A stretch of DNA of 64,000 nucleotides, taken from contig WHVD01000091.1 in NCBI GenBank assembly GCA_015178975.1, positions 186,001 to 250,000 on the forward strand, written 5' to 3'. This document shows positions 38,924 through 50,613 of the stretch, in pieces. Every line of letters starts with the position of its first letter. Position 1 is the stretch's first letter. A program made the position numbers and the translations under genes. The notes beneath the pieces are model-generated. The model saw nothing but the letters and a program-made list of their open reading frames with translations, ran no database searches and was not told where the DNA came from. The stretch is from Hysterangium stoloniferum. Taxonomy: Eukaryota > Basidiomycota > Agaricomycetes > Hysterangiales > Hysterangiaceae.

Positions 38924-39882
38924 ATGTCTACGTGGTTGGTCACTGGGTATGTCCTAGTTTCAATTTTGTATACACGTTCCACATTTTGTATGAGAACTCA
39001 TGAAGTGTAGAACATCCCGAGGTATTGGACTTGGGTTTGTCCGTCATATAGTTTCGAAAGGCGGCATAGTTTTTGCTGGTGCTCGTGCTCCCGAGGCTGC
39101 AGTAGCACTGCGAGAGCTTCAAGACTCTTCTCCTCCGGAATCCATCCACATTCTGCAGCTTGATATCACAGATGAGGAAAGTATCCGGGCGGCAATCCTT
39201 AAGGTAGACGAACTACTGCAAGGGCGAGGACTGGATTACCTCGTGAACAATGCTGCTAGTGTAGGCTGTTCCTCGTTGTTTCTACTTAAAAAGAAATCAA
39301 GATTGAACATGCTAACAAGGGACCTGATATGGGTGATGCGGCATCGACACTTGACGCTCAGCACATGCTCGATGTTTTCAAAACAAACGTCGTTGGCCCC
39401 GCGATGATATTCAAGGCATGTGTCTCTCTCCTTGAACGAAGCGAACGCCCCAATGGACCTGTCGTAATGAATATGGGCACTATCACTGGCAGTATACTTT
39501 CCGCTCAGGGTGACACATTGCCTCCGGGTTACTATCTCGCAAATTACGCCATCAGTAAAGCGGGGCTCAATATGCTGGTATGTATTCCAAGATATCTAGC
39601 CATTTTAGTTGTTTACTAACGTAATATAGACCGTGAAACAGGCGAAAGAAAAGACAAACATGATTGTCTTTGTTATGAGTCCCGGATGGGTCAAGACCAG
39701 TGAGTTGTTCCTACTGCGGTTTTGACGAATTTTTTATATTCCAATAAATAGAGATGGGTGGTGAGGGTGCGGTACTCGATGTTTCTGACACTGTGAGCTG
39801 GCAGTACGATATCATAGTTACTGCGACCGCTACAGATAGCGGGACGTTTAAGCAGTATGACGGAGCAATTTTACCCTGGTAA
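38924..39882 (+). CDS. short-chain dehydrogenase/reductase (C-factor-like SDR)
   Basis: Exon 1 (38924-38946) gives MSTWLVTG. After an intron, exon 2 (39011-39260) continues TSRGIGLGF, so the TGxxxGIG cofactor loop is split by the intron. NNAA follows near 39250, then DVFKTNVVGP in exon 3 (from 39320). The catalytic YxxxK is YAISK near 39548, followed by SPGWVKT. The last exons end at TAA 39880-39882 with YDGAILPW. Classical SDRs of about 250 residues are NAD(P)-dependent oxidoreductases, and the substrate is unknown. The intron 39261-39319 ends in AAG. The segment after VKT departs from the usual family pattern for a few residues, so a small splice error is possible. Confidence 0.85.
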
Positions 39883-40131
39883 TCAAAAAAAGTTGGAGCC
39901 AATCCAGATGATCTCCGAGTGGCGTTGCCCTTGGAAGTCTATAATTACATCCAATTTATTTGGTTTGTTGACAATCATAAGGAGTAGCACCAGGAATCGG
40001 CTATCTTATATAATCCGTTTGTATAAGCTCCAAGAGTGGCAAAATATGGCCTTTGAAAAAATGAAAAAGTTTTGGTCATATGTTTGGGTGGAAAGTGTCT
40101 AAAGAATGCTATATATTATTGGGCTGTGTAT

Positions 40132-40149
40132 CATACATACATACATACA

Positions 40150-40178
<29 letters not shown>
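40132..40178. repeat. (CATA)n microsatellite
   Basis: About twelve tandem CATA units are followed by a TATG end. They begin right where the minus-strand integrase fragment stops (after CDIC), so the array sits at the broken end of the old retroelement. Confidence 0.9.
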
Positions 40179-40180
<2 letters not shown>

Positions 40181-40461
40181 GTCACAGCTGTGAGCGTATA
40201 CCACACAGTCCTGCAACATCCTTGGCCAGAAAAACCGGTCCTTTATTAGCTGAAAGAGTCTGTGACCGCCCGCATGAGCTCCTTCAAAGGGATTGTCATG
40301 TATCAATTTGAGTATGGTTGACGTCATACTGTTAGGTATACAGATTTGACTTTTCCAGTCTGAATCTCGAAAAAACAAAAACTTATGCTTGCTGATGAAA
40401 TAGTGAGAAGGGGTAGCTACCACATTTGGGGAAATGGGATCGGCGGTGTAATGATTTCTGA
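40179..40461 (-). pseudogene. old gypsy element, integrase zinc-binding fragment
   Basis: Minus-strand reading from 40461 gives HDNPFEGAHAGGHRLFQLI..FFWPRML..C..C, the H2C2 zinc-binding domain that opens gypsy integrases. It closely matches the plus-strand element at about 49010-49150. It ends in the CATA microsatellite, so the catalytic core is gone. It continues, across inserted LTRs, from the fragment at 41579-41912. Confidence 0.85.
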
Positions 40462-40466
40462 AAGTG

Positions 40467-41573
40467 TGTGAGGAGTATGCTTTTACCACAGTTTCATTGT
40501 GGTAAAACACTCCTTTTATTTTATTTATATTTTACACATTCTATTCATATTTATCTATCTTTTATATTCTTCGAATATTCCATCATTTCATTAGTTTGAA
40601 GCATTGTGTATACTTGTGGGTGCACTTGGCACCAATTAGAACTCAGACACACTTTTACCCAAGAACCACCACTCATAAGACATAAACTAGGTCTACTATG
40701 AGCGGTGATCAGGGTAACGTGTCAGCTACTACATAGGTAGCAATATCTGAACTATCTAACACTTCTGGCCTCGAACTGTAACAGTCGAGGCCTCCACTCG
40801 ATCCATCGCACTCTTTGACTACTGCGTCATCTTGTGCTCTCTCTCTCACTTTCTCTTATATTGCACCGAATAGGTCAATATTCTCCCATTCTACTCATTT
40901 CTTCGTATATAGAACTGTGAGAGGTATGGCGAAATACACTCAGGAAATATAGTCGGATGAGCTCTTACTATATCTCCTTTATTATTTCTATTTTCTCTCT
41001 TTTATTATATCTATAATTAGTTCGACGACCTATGTATGCGGTACATCGACTCTTGTGGGCGCACACGCAGACTTATGTATTCTAGCGCCCGTAGTTTAGA
41101 ACTCAGACACTTTTTACACCGCAACCACGACTTACCCAGACACCCGTTAGTGTCCTGTAAGTTGTGATTGGTGTATCATCTCAACCGTCACAGACGGGCT
41201 TTAGCTACTCATTCAAACTGAGTTTCGAACTGTATCAGTCGAAACTCAATCCTTATCTCAACTCGCGTGGACTACATCCACGCTACTCTATTATTTGACT
41301 CTCTACTACTTTACTTGCACTCGAGCAGTTGTCCAGAATCGCACTTAACCAGTCGATTCTGCTTATTCGTTCTAGCTATCTACCTTACTTTAGATAGCTA
41401 CTTCTCTCTACCATATTGAACTAAGTAGTCAATACACATTTGGTCCGTATTAGACTTAGACAGTCAATACATCGTGGTATTGTACCTCAACGGTCGATAT
41501 TCTTCGTATATAGAACGGTTAGAACTTATACCACTCTTCACAAGAACGGTCAGAACTTATACCACTCTTCACA
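40467..41573 (+). mobile_element. solo LTR a (gypsy family), interrupted by LTR b
   Basis: It starts TGTGAGGAG and ends CTCTTCACA. The 5-bp duplication AAGTG lies at 40462-40466 and 41574-41578. After removing LTR b with its duplication the LTR is about 475 bp. It is inserted in the old minus-strand element, whose frame continues on both sides. It has a perfect hairpin at 40481-40507. Confidence 0.85.
40916..41542 (+). mobile_element. solo LTR b inserted in LTR a
   Basis: This 627-bp sequence starts TGTGAGAGG and ends CTCTTCACA. The 5-bp duplication AGAAC lies at 40911-40915 and 41543-41547. Removing it restores the CTTCGTATATAGAACGGTCAG order also seen near the end of the full element's LTRs. 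Confidence 0.88.
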
Positions 41574-41578
41574 AAGTG

Positions 41579-41912
41579 GGATCTTTCTGGTATCTGTTGT
41601 GGAGTTCCTTAGCATAATTCTCATCAATTTCTATAAGCAATTGGGGATTCAAGAGAGCAAAATTTGCCTTGTCAATTTCATCATTTCTGGAGAGGTTGTG
41701 CAGATCCCATTTCATTTGGGGGACCTCTTCCATCATTCCAATTGGTCCAACTAACTCATGATGAGTGAGAAAGATGGCCTTTTCTGCTGGTTTGTTCTCC
41801 CATAATGTCTCATTGTCATTCCTGTTGTAAGAATCTGCTACAATTGGTAAGAGGTCATCTCTTGCAGGACAGGTACTCGAGGGAGTCTAGACAGTGGGTT
41901 GATGTTGCTGTG
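41579..41912 (-). pseudogene. old gypsy element, segment between RNase H and integrase
   Basis: On the minus strand it reads SNINPLSRLPRVP near 41900, matching SNVDPLSRLPRVP of the plus-strand element near 48515. It links the RNase H fragment (53337-54125) with the integrase fragment (40179-40461). It contains several stops. Inserted elements bound it on both sides. Confidence 0.8.
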
Positions 41913-42544
41913 TGTGAAGGGTATGCATATATCATGATTGGACTGTGGAATAATAGATATATTATAGTACTTTATTATCTAGTTTTTATTTCTTTTCTTT
42001 AATTCTCTATATCTTTCGAGCATACCCTTATTTCTTAGTTCGAAGCCTTGTGTATATCTATGGGCACTCTCGGCATCAAATGACAAGACACTTTTACCCA
42101 GCAGACACCACCTCGTAACAACTCAGATGTCGAATAGCGAGAGGTGTCAAGGGTAATATCTCTGCTACCCATAAAGGTAGCGTCTTCTTGCATATTAATA
42201 GCATTTGGACTTGAACTGCGAAGGTCGAGTTCCACTCTCAAGACTCTGCGCTCGTCAACACAGTAGTTGACTTGTGCTGCTATCTCTCTACCCTAGATAT
42301 TTAGTCTTTTGCTGATTATCTCTCTTAATTCTAGCTACAAGTAAGGGTCAACTCTTCTATTCTTTAGTTCTAATCGTCATGAGCAACTGTACAGTTGCTC
42401 TTGTGACGTGTAGTGTGTCCCTATACTAGTACTATCAGTCTAGTAATCTAAAGTATTGTACTGAACGGTCAATACTTTCTAATAGTAGTTGAATAAACAC
42501 TAATCTTCGTATATCGAGCGGTCAGAATCTATCAACTCTTCACA
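41913..42544 (+). repeat. 5' LTR of the chromovirus
   Basis: This 632-bp LTR runs from TGTGAAGGG to CTTCACA. It is about 97% identical by eye to the 3' LTR. The main difference is a short deletion relative to the 3' LTR near 42340 (about 9 bp, TTGTACCAT-like). A 20-bp perfect palindrome lies at 42381-42400. Confidence 0.93.
42381..42400. repeat. 20-bp perfect palindrome in the LTR
   Basis: GAGCAACTGT is followed directly by its reverse complement ACAGTTGCTC. It is preserved in the 3' LTR at 53167-53186. Confidence 0.9.
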
Positions 42545-42615
42545 GTGGTGATCTGAGCTGGACCGTTCTTTTCCTACAAGGAAAGATCTTATTATTTGAC
42601 TACTAAGACTTGGAC

Positions 42616-44813
42616 ATGCAAATGACTACGGGCAAGAACCAAACACCGAGGTCTTCATCAACTCCAAGTAGTTCCATGCCTCATCAGAAATTTGCTAACT
42701 TAGAACCACCCCATAATGTCACTTTGAGGAAGTCTTCGTCGACTTTTCAAGGATCAGCTCCTCTGGAGGATCCCTCCGGAGTAGTAGCTGGATCATCAAT
42801 GAACATTCCCCCCGATCCACCTGAGGAACGCTCATCACCCGGGCAGTTGAATACCCCTGGAGTCAACATTGAGTCTAGTTGAGCACCTGAGCCCATTCTC
42901 ACGTTCCCTCCAAGACAGGTTATCCTTAAGCAGTTTCTTGGAGGTCATATGGTTTATGCTCAGCCCATAGACTTGCAATGGGATATGTACTACACCGATT
43001 GAATCTCTGAGGATCAGGTTACTCCCTTTGTGGAGGAGTACAATATGGATTACCCCATTTTACCAGTGACTGTAGCAGTCTGGTTAGGTTGTTATCAGGC
43101 AATCTTATCAGCGCGAGATTTATTCACGTGACCAGGGAACCTTGAGGACTTGACCCGATCGATCCCCGAATGGTTGAACGAGGTGACAACTGCTATGGAA
43201 GGAGGAAGAAGGATTATCAAGCAGGAGGTGTTCTCTCTATTCCTTGAAGCACTTTGTACGCATGATGATGCATTGCAGATCCTACACGTCCTGCTTGGTG
43301 GAGATCATGTTGTGCCTAAGGTTGACTACCAGTACATGTACATCTGTATGTTGGAGGAGTCTCTCAATGGAGTCATGCCAAATCTATTGTTTGCATACTT
43401 CACTTTGAGGGGTCGGCTGAAGCGAAATCTAAGAAGACTCAATAAAATGGTTTTAGAGGTACTCCTCCCCTATAATGACTCAATTCAGGTCCCCGATTCG
43501 CCTCTCTCCACGACTAATTCGTTCGTTCACAACCTAAATGGGTCTCCTGATACTCATTTCCTATATTCTCTCAACTGTCCCGTGATATTGGAGGATTTTC
43601 CGCTGGACATGAGGACGCAGGTGATAGAATGCCTTCAGGAGGACCCCCTAGTGATTCATCTGGGAGTTCGAATACTTCAGACTGAGAAGGGAATTCAGTA
43701 CGTGGGGAGCGCCACAATGGAGTGCCTAACACCCCCTTTCGAACTCTGATGTGGTCTCAAGCTAGCGCGCTTATCGATGACTTATGTACCTAAGGACAAG
43801 AAGATCACTCTTAACACCAACGACATCAAGATCAAATGGTCTGACCTCCCTGAATACAATGGAGCCCAATCCAAGGCCCTGGATTATATCATGGACATCA
43901 TGAGTCTCGCGGAAGTATCAGACTCTTTGAGTGCGCTGTTAGGAGTTGCTCTGCCAAGACAACTCACGGGCAACTCTAAGGTCTGGTGGAGCACCCTAGA
44001 CCATGAGCATCGTACTGAATTCAGTCAGTCTCATGGGTCGTTTCTTTGGGGCATTGTGGAAGGATTGCTTGGAACTCACTGGCATGAATCCTTGGCCTTA
44101 GAATGGGAAGCCATGAAATTTTGACAAGCTGGACACAATCGTGAGACACCCATCCACTATATCCAGTGGAGAGTTAAACTCTATCGTTTCCTGTACGGGT
44201 TCCACCAAGACAGAGGGGATGAAATGCACAGACTCATTCTCATGCTGCCTACAGAATGGCTCTACCTTCTTCAAGGACAACCCATCAATGACATCATGAG
44301 TTTGCAGACTTATGCTAATAACCTGCAGGAGGCTCTGATCAACGCTTGGGTCCAAATACACTGGGAACATTACCGGTTCCAGAAACCACGCGTAATGTTA
44401 TCAGAAGGTCAGGAATTGGATTTTAGGGCCACGGACGACCTCTCTTCACCTAACCATGTTCTCGTCAGTGAGACTAATGAGAGAGCCTCGACGAGAAGGA
44501 TCGTCCCTGACACTGCTAACCCAATGCAGGGAAAGCGTCATGGAAAAATGTTCTTTGAGAGGAGTAACAAGAAGAGCTCGGTCAAACCCACCAAGGAATG
44601 TTGGATATGTGGAAGTCTGGAGCATTTTAAGATAGATTGCCCCCATGCTGGCAAAATGTCTCATTATGTCTCTATCAACAAATGCTCCGCACAGGATATG
44701 TTGGAGGAAACTGAGGAGCAAAGGTTATATGAAGCAGTTCATGGACTATCTATACAAGGACAAGTAAATAGCTCTGATGACAAATTGACTATTGTTCCCA
44801 TTTATGCACCCTG
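42616..44813 (+). pseudogene. Gag region of the chromovirus, with in-frame stops
   Basis: It forms a single frame from ATG 42616, broken by TGA codons at 42880, 43000, 43129, 43747 and 44122 (frame 1 throughout). The C-terminal part carries a CCHC zinc knuckle (CWICGSLEHFKIDC, about 44599-44640), the nucleic-acid-binding mark of retroelement Gag. It is interrupted at 44814 by a solo LTR. Beyond that the same frame leads into protease. Confidence 0.88.
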
Positions 44814-45478
44814 TGTGAAGGATAGGTCACATAAGAGGCGCGACTAAAGGCTTTAAACCTTAGACCTTAAGCCGCTTTATAATGTTATTATTTCCTTTCT
44901 GTTTTATATTTTTATTTCTCTCTTTATCACTCATAAATATGCTTTTATTAGTTTGAGAGTCCATGTATGCTTGTGGGCGCTCTCACCCACAAGAAGTATG
45001 TGTATGTCACAGTAGTAATCACACGATAAAAACTCAGACACCTTTCAACCCCGACAACCATCACCTGCACACACAAGTACTGGTTCGGGGTCTTGTCTAA
45101 AACAAACCTCTACTCTATTTCTCGTCATAGAATTACCGTAACTACACTTTGCACTGAAACAGTCGATGTCAGTTACTATTATTCGACTCGACTTCAAGCT
45201 CTTGCCTAGCGCAGTAGGAATATCCATCGTAACTCACTTTCTTAGGATACTCTATCTCTTCCACGCCATATATACCTTCCCTTATCTACTCAGTCATCAA
45301 CCCAGCTAGATACACAATCAAATTGTACCATAAGGTCGATCCACCCTTGTAATTATCTACCGATCGTACCTTAAAGGTCGATCGTAATCTACATCTTAAC
45401 TACTAGTCGATTGTATTTCATACTATCGTTAGTCGATAACAATCGTACATTGAGTGGTAAACTACTCGACCCTTTACA
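44814..45478 (+). mobile_element. solo LTR d inserted in the chromovirus
   Basis: This 665-bp sequence runs from TGTGAAGGA to CTTTACA, flanked by CCCTG at 44809-44813 and 45479-45483. Its middle (ACTCAGACACCTTTCAACCC) resembles the other LTRs here. It is younger than the host element. Confidence 0.9.
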
Positions 45479-45483
45479 CCCTG

Positions 45484-48400
45484 AGTCAGAGACGATTTAG
45501 TAAGGGAGGAAAATCAAACGACTGGTGAAACTCTTCCATCTGAGGTCTACGTATCCATACTCACTGCAGATTTCTTTGAAAAGGGAGATCAGTTGAGTGC
45601 ACATCGGCAGGACCTTGAAGGCCTGACCAAGAACCACTGTCAGACTCAGGGTTATCACAAGCAAATTAGCTTGGACTCGCTCTGTTCACCTGGAGCTGAC
45701 ATTGACACATTCCCGTTTGATCCTGGAAACCCCCCCAACTTACTACCGTACGATGATTCAGATCCAGAGGACAGTGACAGCGATCCAGCATTGGATTCCC
45801 CCTCGAAACATATTCCTTGTCGAAGTGAGTGCAGGAATGTAAGCCTGTCCCTGCGCAAGGAAAGTAGGAGGCCTAGAATCCAATACCCTTGTCCCAGTCG
45901 ACTGATGAAGGAGGATACTATGATCCTTTATCGAAAACGGGACCCCCCCAGTGGTTACTCTAGCATAGGAGTTGCAGCGCTCCATGTTTTTGGTCATGTA
46001 GGAACTCCCGATTCACCTGAACACATTAAAGTCAGAATGGACACGGGAGCAGATCTTTCCCTCATATCGGAGGAATTCTACAAGGGGCTGCAGGGCCAGT
46101 ATAAGTTGAAACAGGGACTCAAGTTACGTCTAATCCAGCTCATGGGTAATGCCAAGGTCATTGGATATGTTAATATTCCTATTTACCTGGAGGACGACAG
46201 TGGCATTTTACTGAAGTTCGCGGTGGAAACTTATGTCGTTAGAGGAATGATGGTGCCAATTCTCTTAGGAGAAGACTTCTATGTTAACTATGAAATTGGT
46301 ACCCTAAGAGATCAGCCATTGGGATCTAGGCTTATTCTCCTGGGATGACAGGGTTTTATTCCAGCCAGTTCTTCCAAGGAACCTCAACCTTTGACCTTCA
46401 CTGTCAACAAGGCCCCTTTTGGGAAGCATCCAAAGGAGCAACCCAAACTCACCTCTCTTCCTGATAAAGGTGTGCATACTGAAAGAGTCACGCGAGCCTT
46501 GGAAGACTGCACCATTGATCTGGAGTCAGCCAGACTAGTGCCTATTTTTGTCGAGGACCTAATGGGTGAGGAGTGGATCGTCGAAGGAATCGTATTACAA
46601 AATGAGGACGGTTCCATATTAGCCACCCCAATCACGGCAATTTCAAGGAATAGCACGTCAGTACCCTTGGCCAATCCATCGTTAACCCCTAAGATTATCC
46701 GACAAGGGGAGACAATTGGGATAATTCACGACCCCACTCGTTGGGCCCACAAGCCCAGGTCACTTAAGGAGAAGGATTTAATGGCAGCTGGCGTGACCAA
46801 GATTGCACACCTTATCGAAAGTCTCTCTCAACTTGAGGAGGACCATCAATCCACCTCAGAAAGGCCTAAGCCACCTGTTGAACCAGAGATTGTGGACAAT
46901 TTCGAACTGCCCAGTCCTAAGATGGCTGCGGTGGCTGATAATGAGAAACTGGCCTCAGAGGATCTCCACAAGCTGGTCAATTTGGGACCAGATATACCAA
47001 CGGAAGTTCTGCCACGTCTCAGATCAGTTTTGACTGAGAACGTTAAGGCTTTCGGAGTCGACAGATGGTTAGGGCAAGTGGAATGCAAAGTCCCTATCCC
47101 CTTGAAAGAGGGCGCCCAGCCCATCTCCATGCCTATGTTCCCCTCTTCCCCTGCCAATAGGAGAGTTATAGATGGGAAAATGGATACCTGGTTCGAACAG
47201 GGTGTCATCGAGCCATCTAAAAGTCCCTGGGGGGTGCCAGCTTTCATAGTATATTGCAATGGTAAACCACGGGTGGTCATTGACTACTGGAAACTCAATC
47301 ATCTCACTGTTCCAGACGAATTCCCTTTACCACGTCAATCGGAGATCATGCAAGCGCTGTCGGGGTCAAACGTCCTCTCTTCTTTCGACGTGTTAGCCGG
47401 GTTTACTCAATTAGAAATGTTAGAGGATGATAAGCCCAAAACAGCCTTCAGATCTCACAGAGGGCTGTGGCAATTTAAAAGGATGCCATTCGGGCTCAGA
47501 AACGGACCCTCCACGTTTCAGTGTGTTATGTAAACGGTTTTAGCACCCTACCTATGGATCTTTTGTTTGGTTTACATCGACGACATAGTAATATTCTCTA
47601 AGAATTGGGATGATCATCTGATTCACCTAAATCAGGTGCTCGGTGCTATTGCTTCGGCCAGCATCACTCTCTCTCCCAAGAAATGTGTTTTATCGGATAT
47701 AATTCGATCTTGTTGTTGGGTCATAAAGTATCCAGGTTGGGTTTCTCGACCCACCAAGAGAAAGTTCACACTATATTGGAACTGGCCCCACCCACTAAGG
47801 TTTCTGAACTGCAATGGTTCCTTGGGATGGTCCTTTACTTTTCGGTGTATATACCATTCTATTCATGGATGGTGTCCCCTTTATTCTCACTCCTAAAGAA
47901 GGGAACACCCTGGACATGGACCACTGAACATGTCAGAGCTTACGAGGATGTTGAAGCTGCGCTAGGAGCAGCACCGGTGCTGGGACATCCAGTTAGTGGG
48001 ATGCCCTATTGGCTGTATACAGACGCTTCAGATTTTGCCCTAGGCTGTTGTCTCCAACAAGTTCAGAAGACGGCTTTAGGAGACTTAATGGACACTAAAA
48101 TCTATGCCCAAGCCAAGTTGGCTTTCGACTGCGCACAGGATGTGCCATCCTTCATTCATCAGTATAAAACCAAACAGCCCGAGATTGAGTGGTCAGACTC
48201 TTGGGGACCCACCTTTGAGGCGACCGAAGTTACCGTTGAACGAGTCATCGCATATTGGAGTCGCACTCTGAAAAGCGCTGAACGTAACTATTCCACTACG
48301 GAACGGGAAGTATTAACAGCGAAGGAAGGACTAGTCCACTTCCAACCCTTCATTGAAGGTGAACATGTTCTGCTCATTACGGACCATGCAGCTCTGCAAT

Positions 48401-50315
48401 GGCCTAGATCGTATGAGAACACTAATCATCGACTAGCCACATGGGGGGCGATATACGCTGCATTTCCAGGTCTCAAGATTCTATACCGAGCAGGAAGAGT
48501 TCACAGCAATGTGGACCCACTGTCCAGACTCCCTCGAGTACCAGCCTTCGTGAGCCCTATTAGAGATGACTTGTAAGCTATCACCTCAACCTCTCTGGAT
48601 AAGAGTACTGAGGAAAAACTATGGAAGGACGAACCTGCTAAGAAGGCGGTCTTCTCTATCACATACGATTCTATGGAACCTTTTGGAGCAACTCAAAAGG
48701 TCCAACAGTCAGAATGGGATTCTCATAATGCAGTAAGGGACGATCAAGAAGACGAGTCTGACTTTGCATTGCATCATCCTCAGCTGCTAATCAGTATTGA
48801 GGAGGAATACATAAAGAAATTTCTAGAGGGTTACTCGAAAGACCCCATTTTCAAGAATCTCTACGCTCTAGATACCCCTTCACCCAATGTGGTTGTTACT
48901 CCTTCTCACTACTTTGTGGGAGCAAACAGACTCCTGTACTTTCGTGACTCAGACTGGAAAAGTCGAGTCTGTGTGCCTGGTACCATGACTAACTCTATCT
49001 TAAAATTGGTACATGATAACCCTTTTGAGGGGGCACACGCCGGAGGTCAGCCATTATTCAAGCTAATGAAAGACCGGTTATTTTGGCCAAAAATGCTGCA
49101 AGATTGCATGTCGTACACGTGTACACACGTACCTGCGACATCTGCCAAAAGACCAAGGTTGATCGCACTGCTCGTCAAGGAGCCCTCAGACCTGCCGACA
49201 TACCCTTTAGGCCTTTTGAAGTAGTTTCTATGGACTTGATCACTGGACTACCCGACTCAGGAAAGGATTTGTATTCCGCAGTCTTTGTCGCCATTGATAA
49301 ATTGACGTGTTTTGCTATTTCAATACCTACTTTCTCGAACCTTACGGCTGAAGGATTTGCACGAATATTTGTCAAACAGGTGGCCAGCCCCTTCGGACTG
49401 CCCTCTCAAATAATCTGTGATCAGGACAAGAGATGGACCTGCAGGTTCTGGCGGGAAGTCTGTAAAACTTATGGTACCACCCTTGCGGTATCTTCAGCTC
49501 ATCATCCCCAGATGGATGGACAAATGGAGAATATGAATGCGACCATGGAACAGATACTTCGAGCCTATTGTGCTTCTGCTAGGGAGAGCTGGTCCCAATG
49601 GATTGAGGTGGTTGTCCACACATACAACTCAACCGTTCACAGTTCCATGAACTATGCTCCAGCCTTCTTATTAATGGGATACCTTCCGAGAGGAATGTCT
49701 CGAGTTCTAGGAGGTGATGAACCCCTAGTTCCTAGAGAACTATCAGATAGCCCTATGGCCGACCAATAGATTCTCAAACTAGAAAATCATCAACAGATGG
49801 TATGGGATTCAATTGCTCGAGCCCAAGAAATTCAAGCACGAGCGTATAACAAGAAGCAAAGACCTGTAGAAGATATCTCTGAGGGAGACCTCGTATTGGT
49901 GAACCCCCACTCCCTCGAACTGGTGGAAGTCAAGGGAACTGGGAAGAAACTAATACAAAGACGGATTGGACTGTTCGAGGTCCTGGAGAAACTGAACCCC
50001 TCAAGTATTTAGGCTTAAGATTCCCCTGGAGTCTCTGATGCATCCAGTCATTAACTGGGACCATCTACGGAAATACCAACCCTCTCCTCCCAACTCGGTC
50101 CAAGACCCCAACTTGAGAACCTACGAGAGTTGAAACCAGATCATGAAGAATATGAGGTCGAAGCTATTGTTGGACATAGAAAACAGCGAAACCGTCTGCT
50201 ATTTAGGGTGCACTGGAAAGGTTATGGACCTGAAGAGGATTCGTGGTTAAACAGTACTAACCTCAGAAATGCTCCGGCACTTCTGAGGGCATACAAGGCA
50301 CTGTTCAAAATCTAA
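45484..50315 (+). pseudogene. Pol region: protease, RT, RNase H, integrase, chromodomain
   Basis: The protease has the DTGA motif near 46040. Reverse transcriptase spans about 47090-47760 with YIDD near 47570. RNase H has YTDASDFALG near 48020 and TDHAALQW near 48385. Integrase opens with HDNPFEGAHAGG near 49015. Its D, D and E catalytic residues are visible in SMDLITGLP, CDQDKRW and DGQMEN, between about 49230 and 49530. A chromodomain (FRVHWKGYGPEEDSW) closes it near 50200-50250. Breaks are stops at 46346, 47531, 48574 and 49767, and frame changes near 47685, 49110 and 50005. Chromodomains steer insertion to marked chromatin. Confidence 0.93.
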
Positions 50316-50613
50316 TGGAATATATGCACTCGAGGAACCATCTATTCTATCTTTTATTCCATTTCTTTCGTAACTTCCTTTCAGAAACATCTCAGTTGTT
50401 CAGTGAGCCATCTCATTGGCTTTTATTCTCTTTCATTTTTTCTCTCCTTCCGGTCTGTTGGGACAACCATTCATTGGCAGCAGACACATTTACCCCAAAA
50501 CCCAGCCACAATTAATGAATCTCGTTTAACGTCCAACTGAGCAGAGTTTCAATTCAATATATATATAAAAAAGTACACGTAAATTCGCATAAATTTTCTC
50601 TATCTTTCATACC

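Noticed and set aside
46846-47280. 144-codon minus-strand ORF inside Pol
   Set aside because: Shadow of the reverse transcriptase region on the plus strand.
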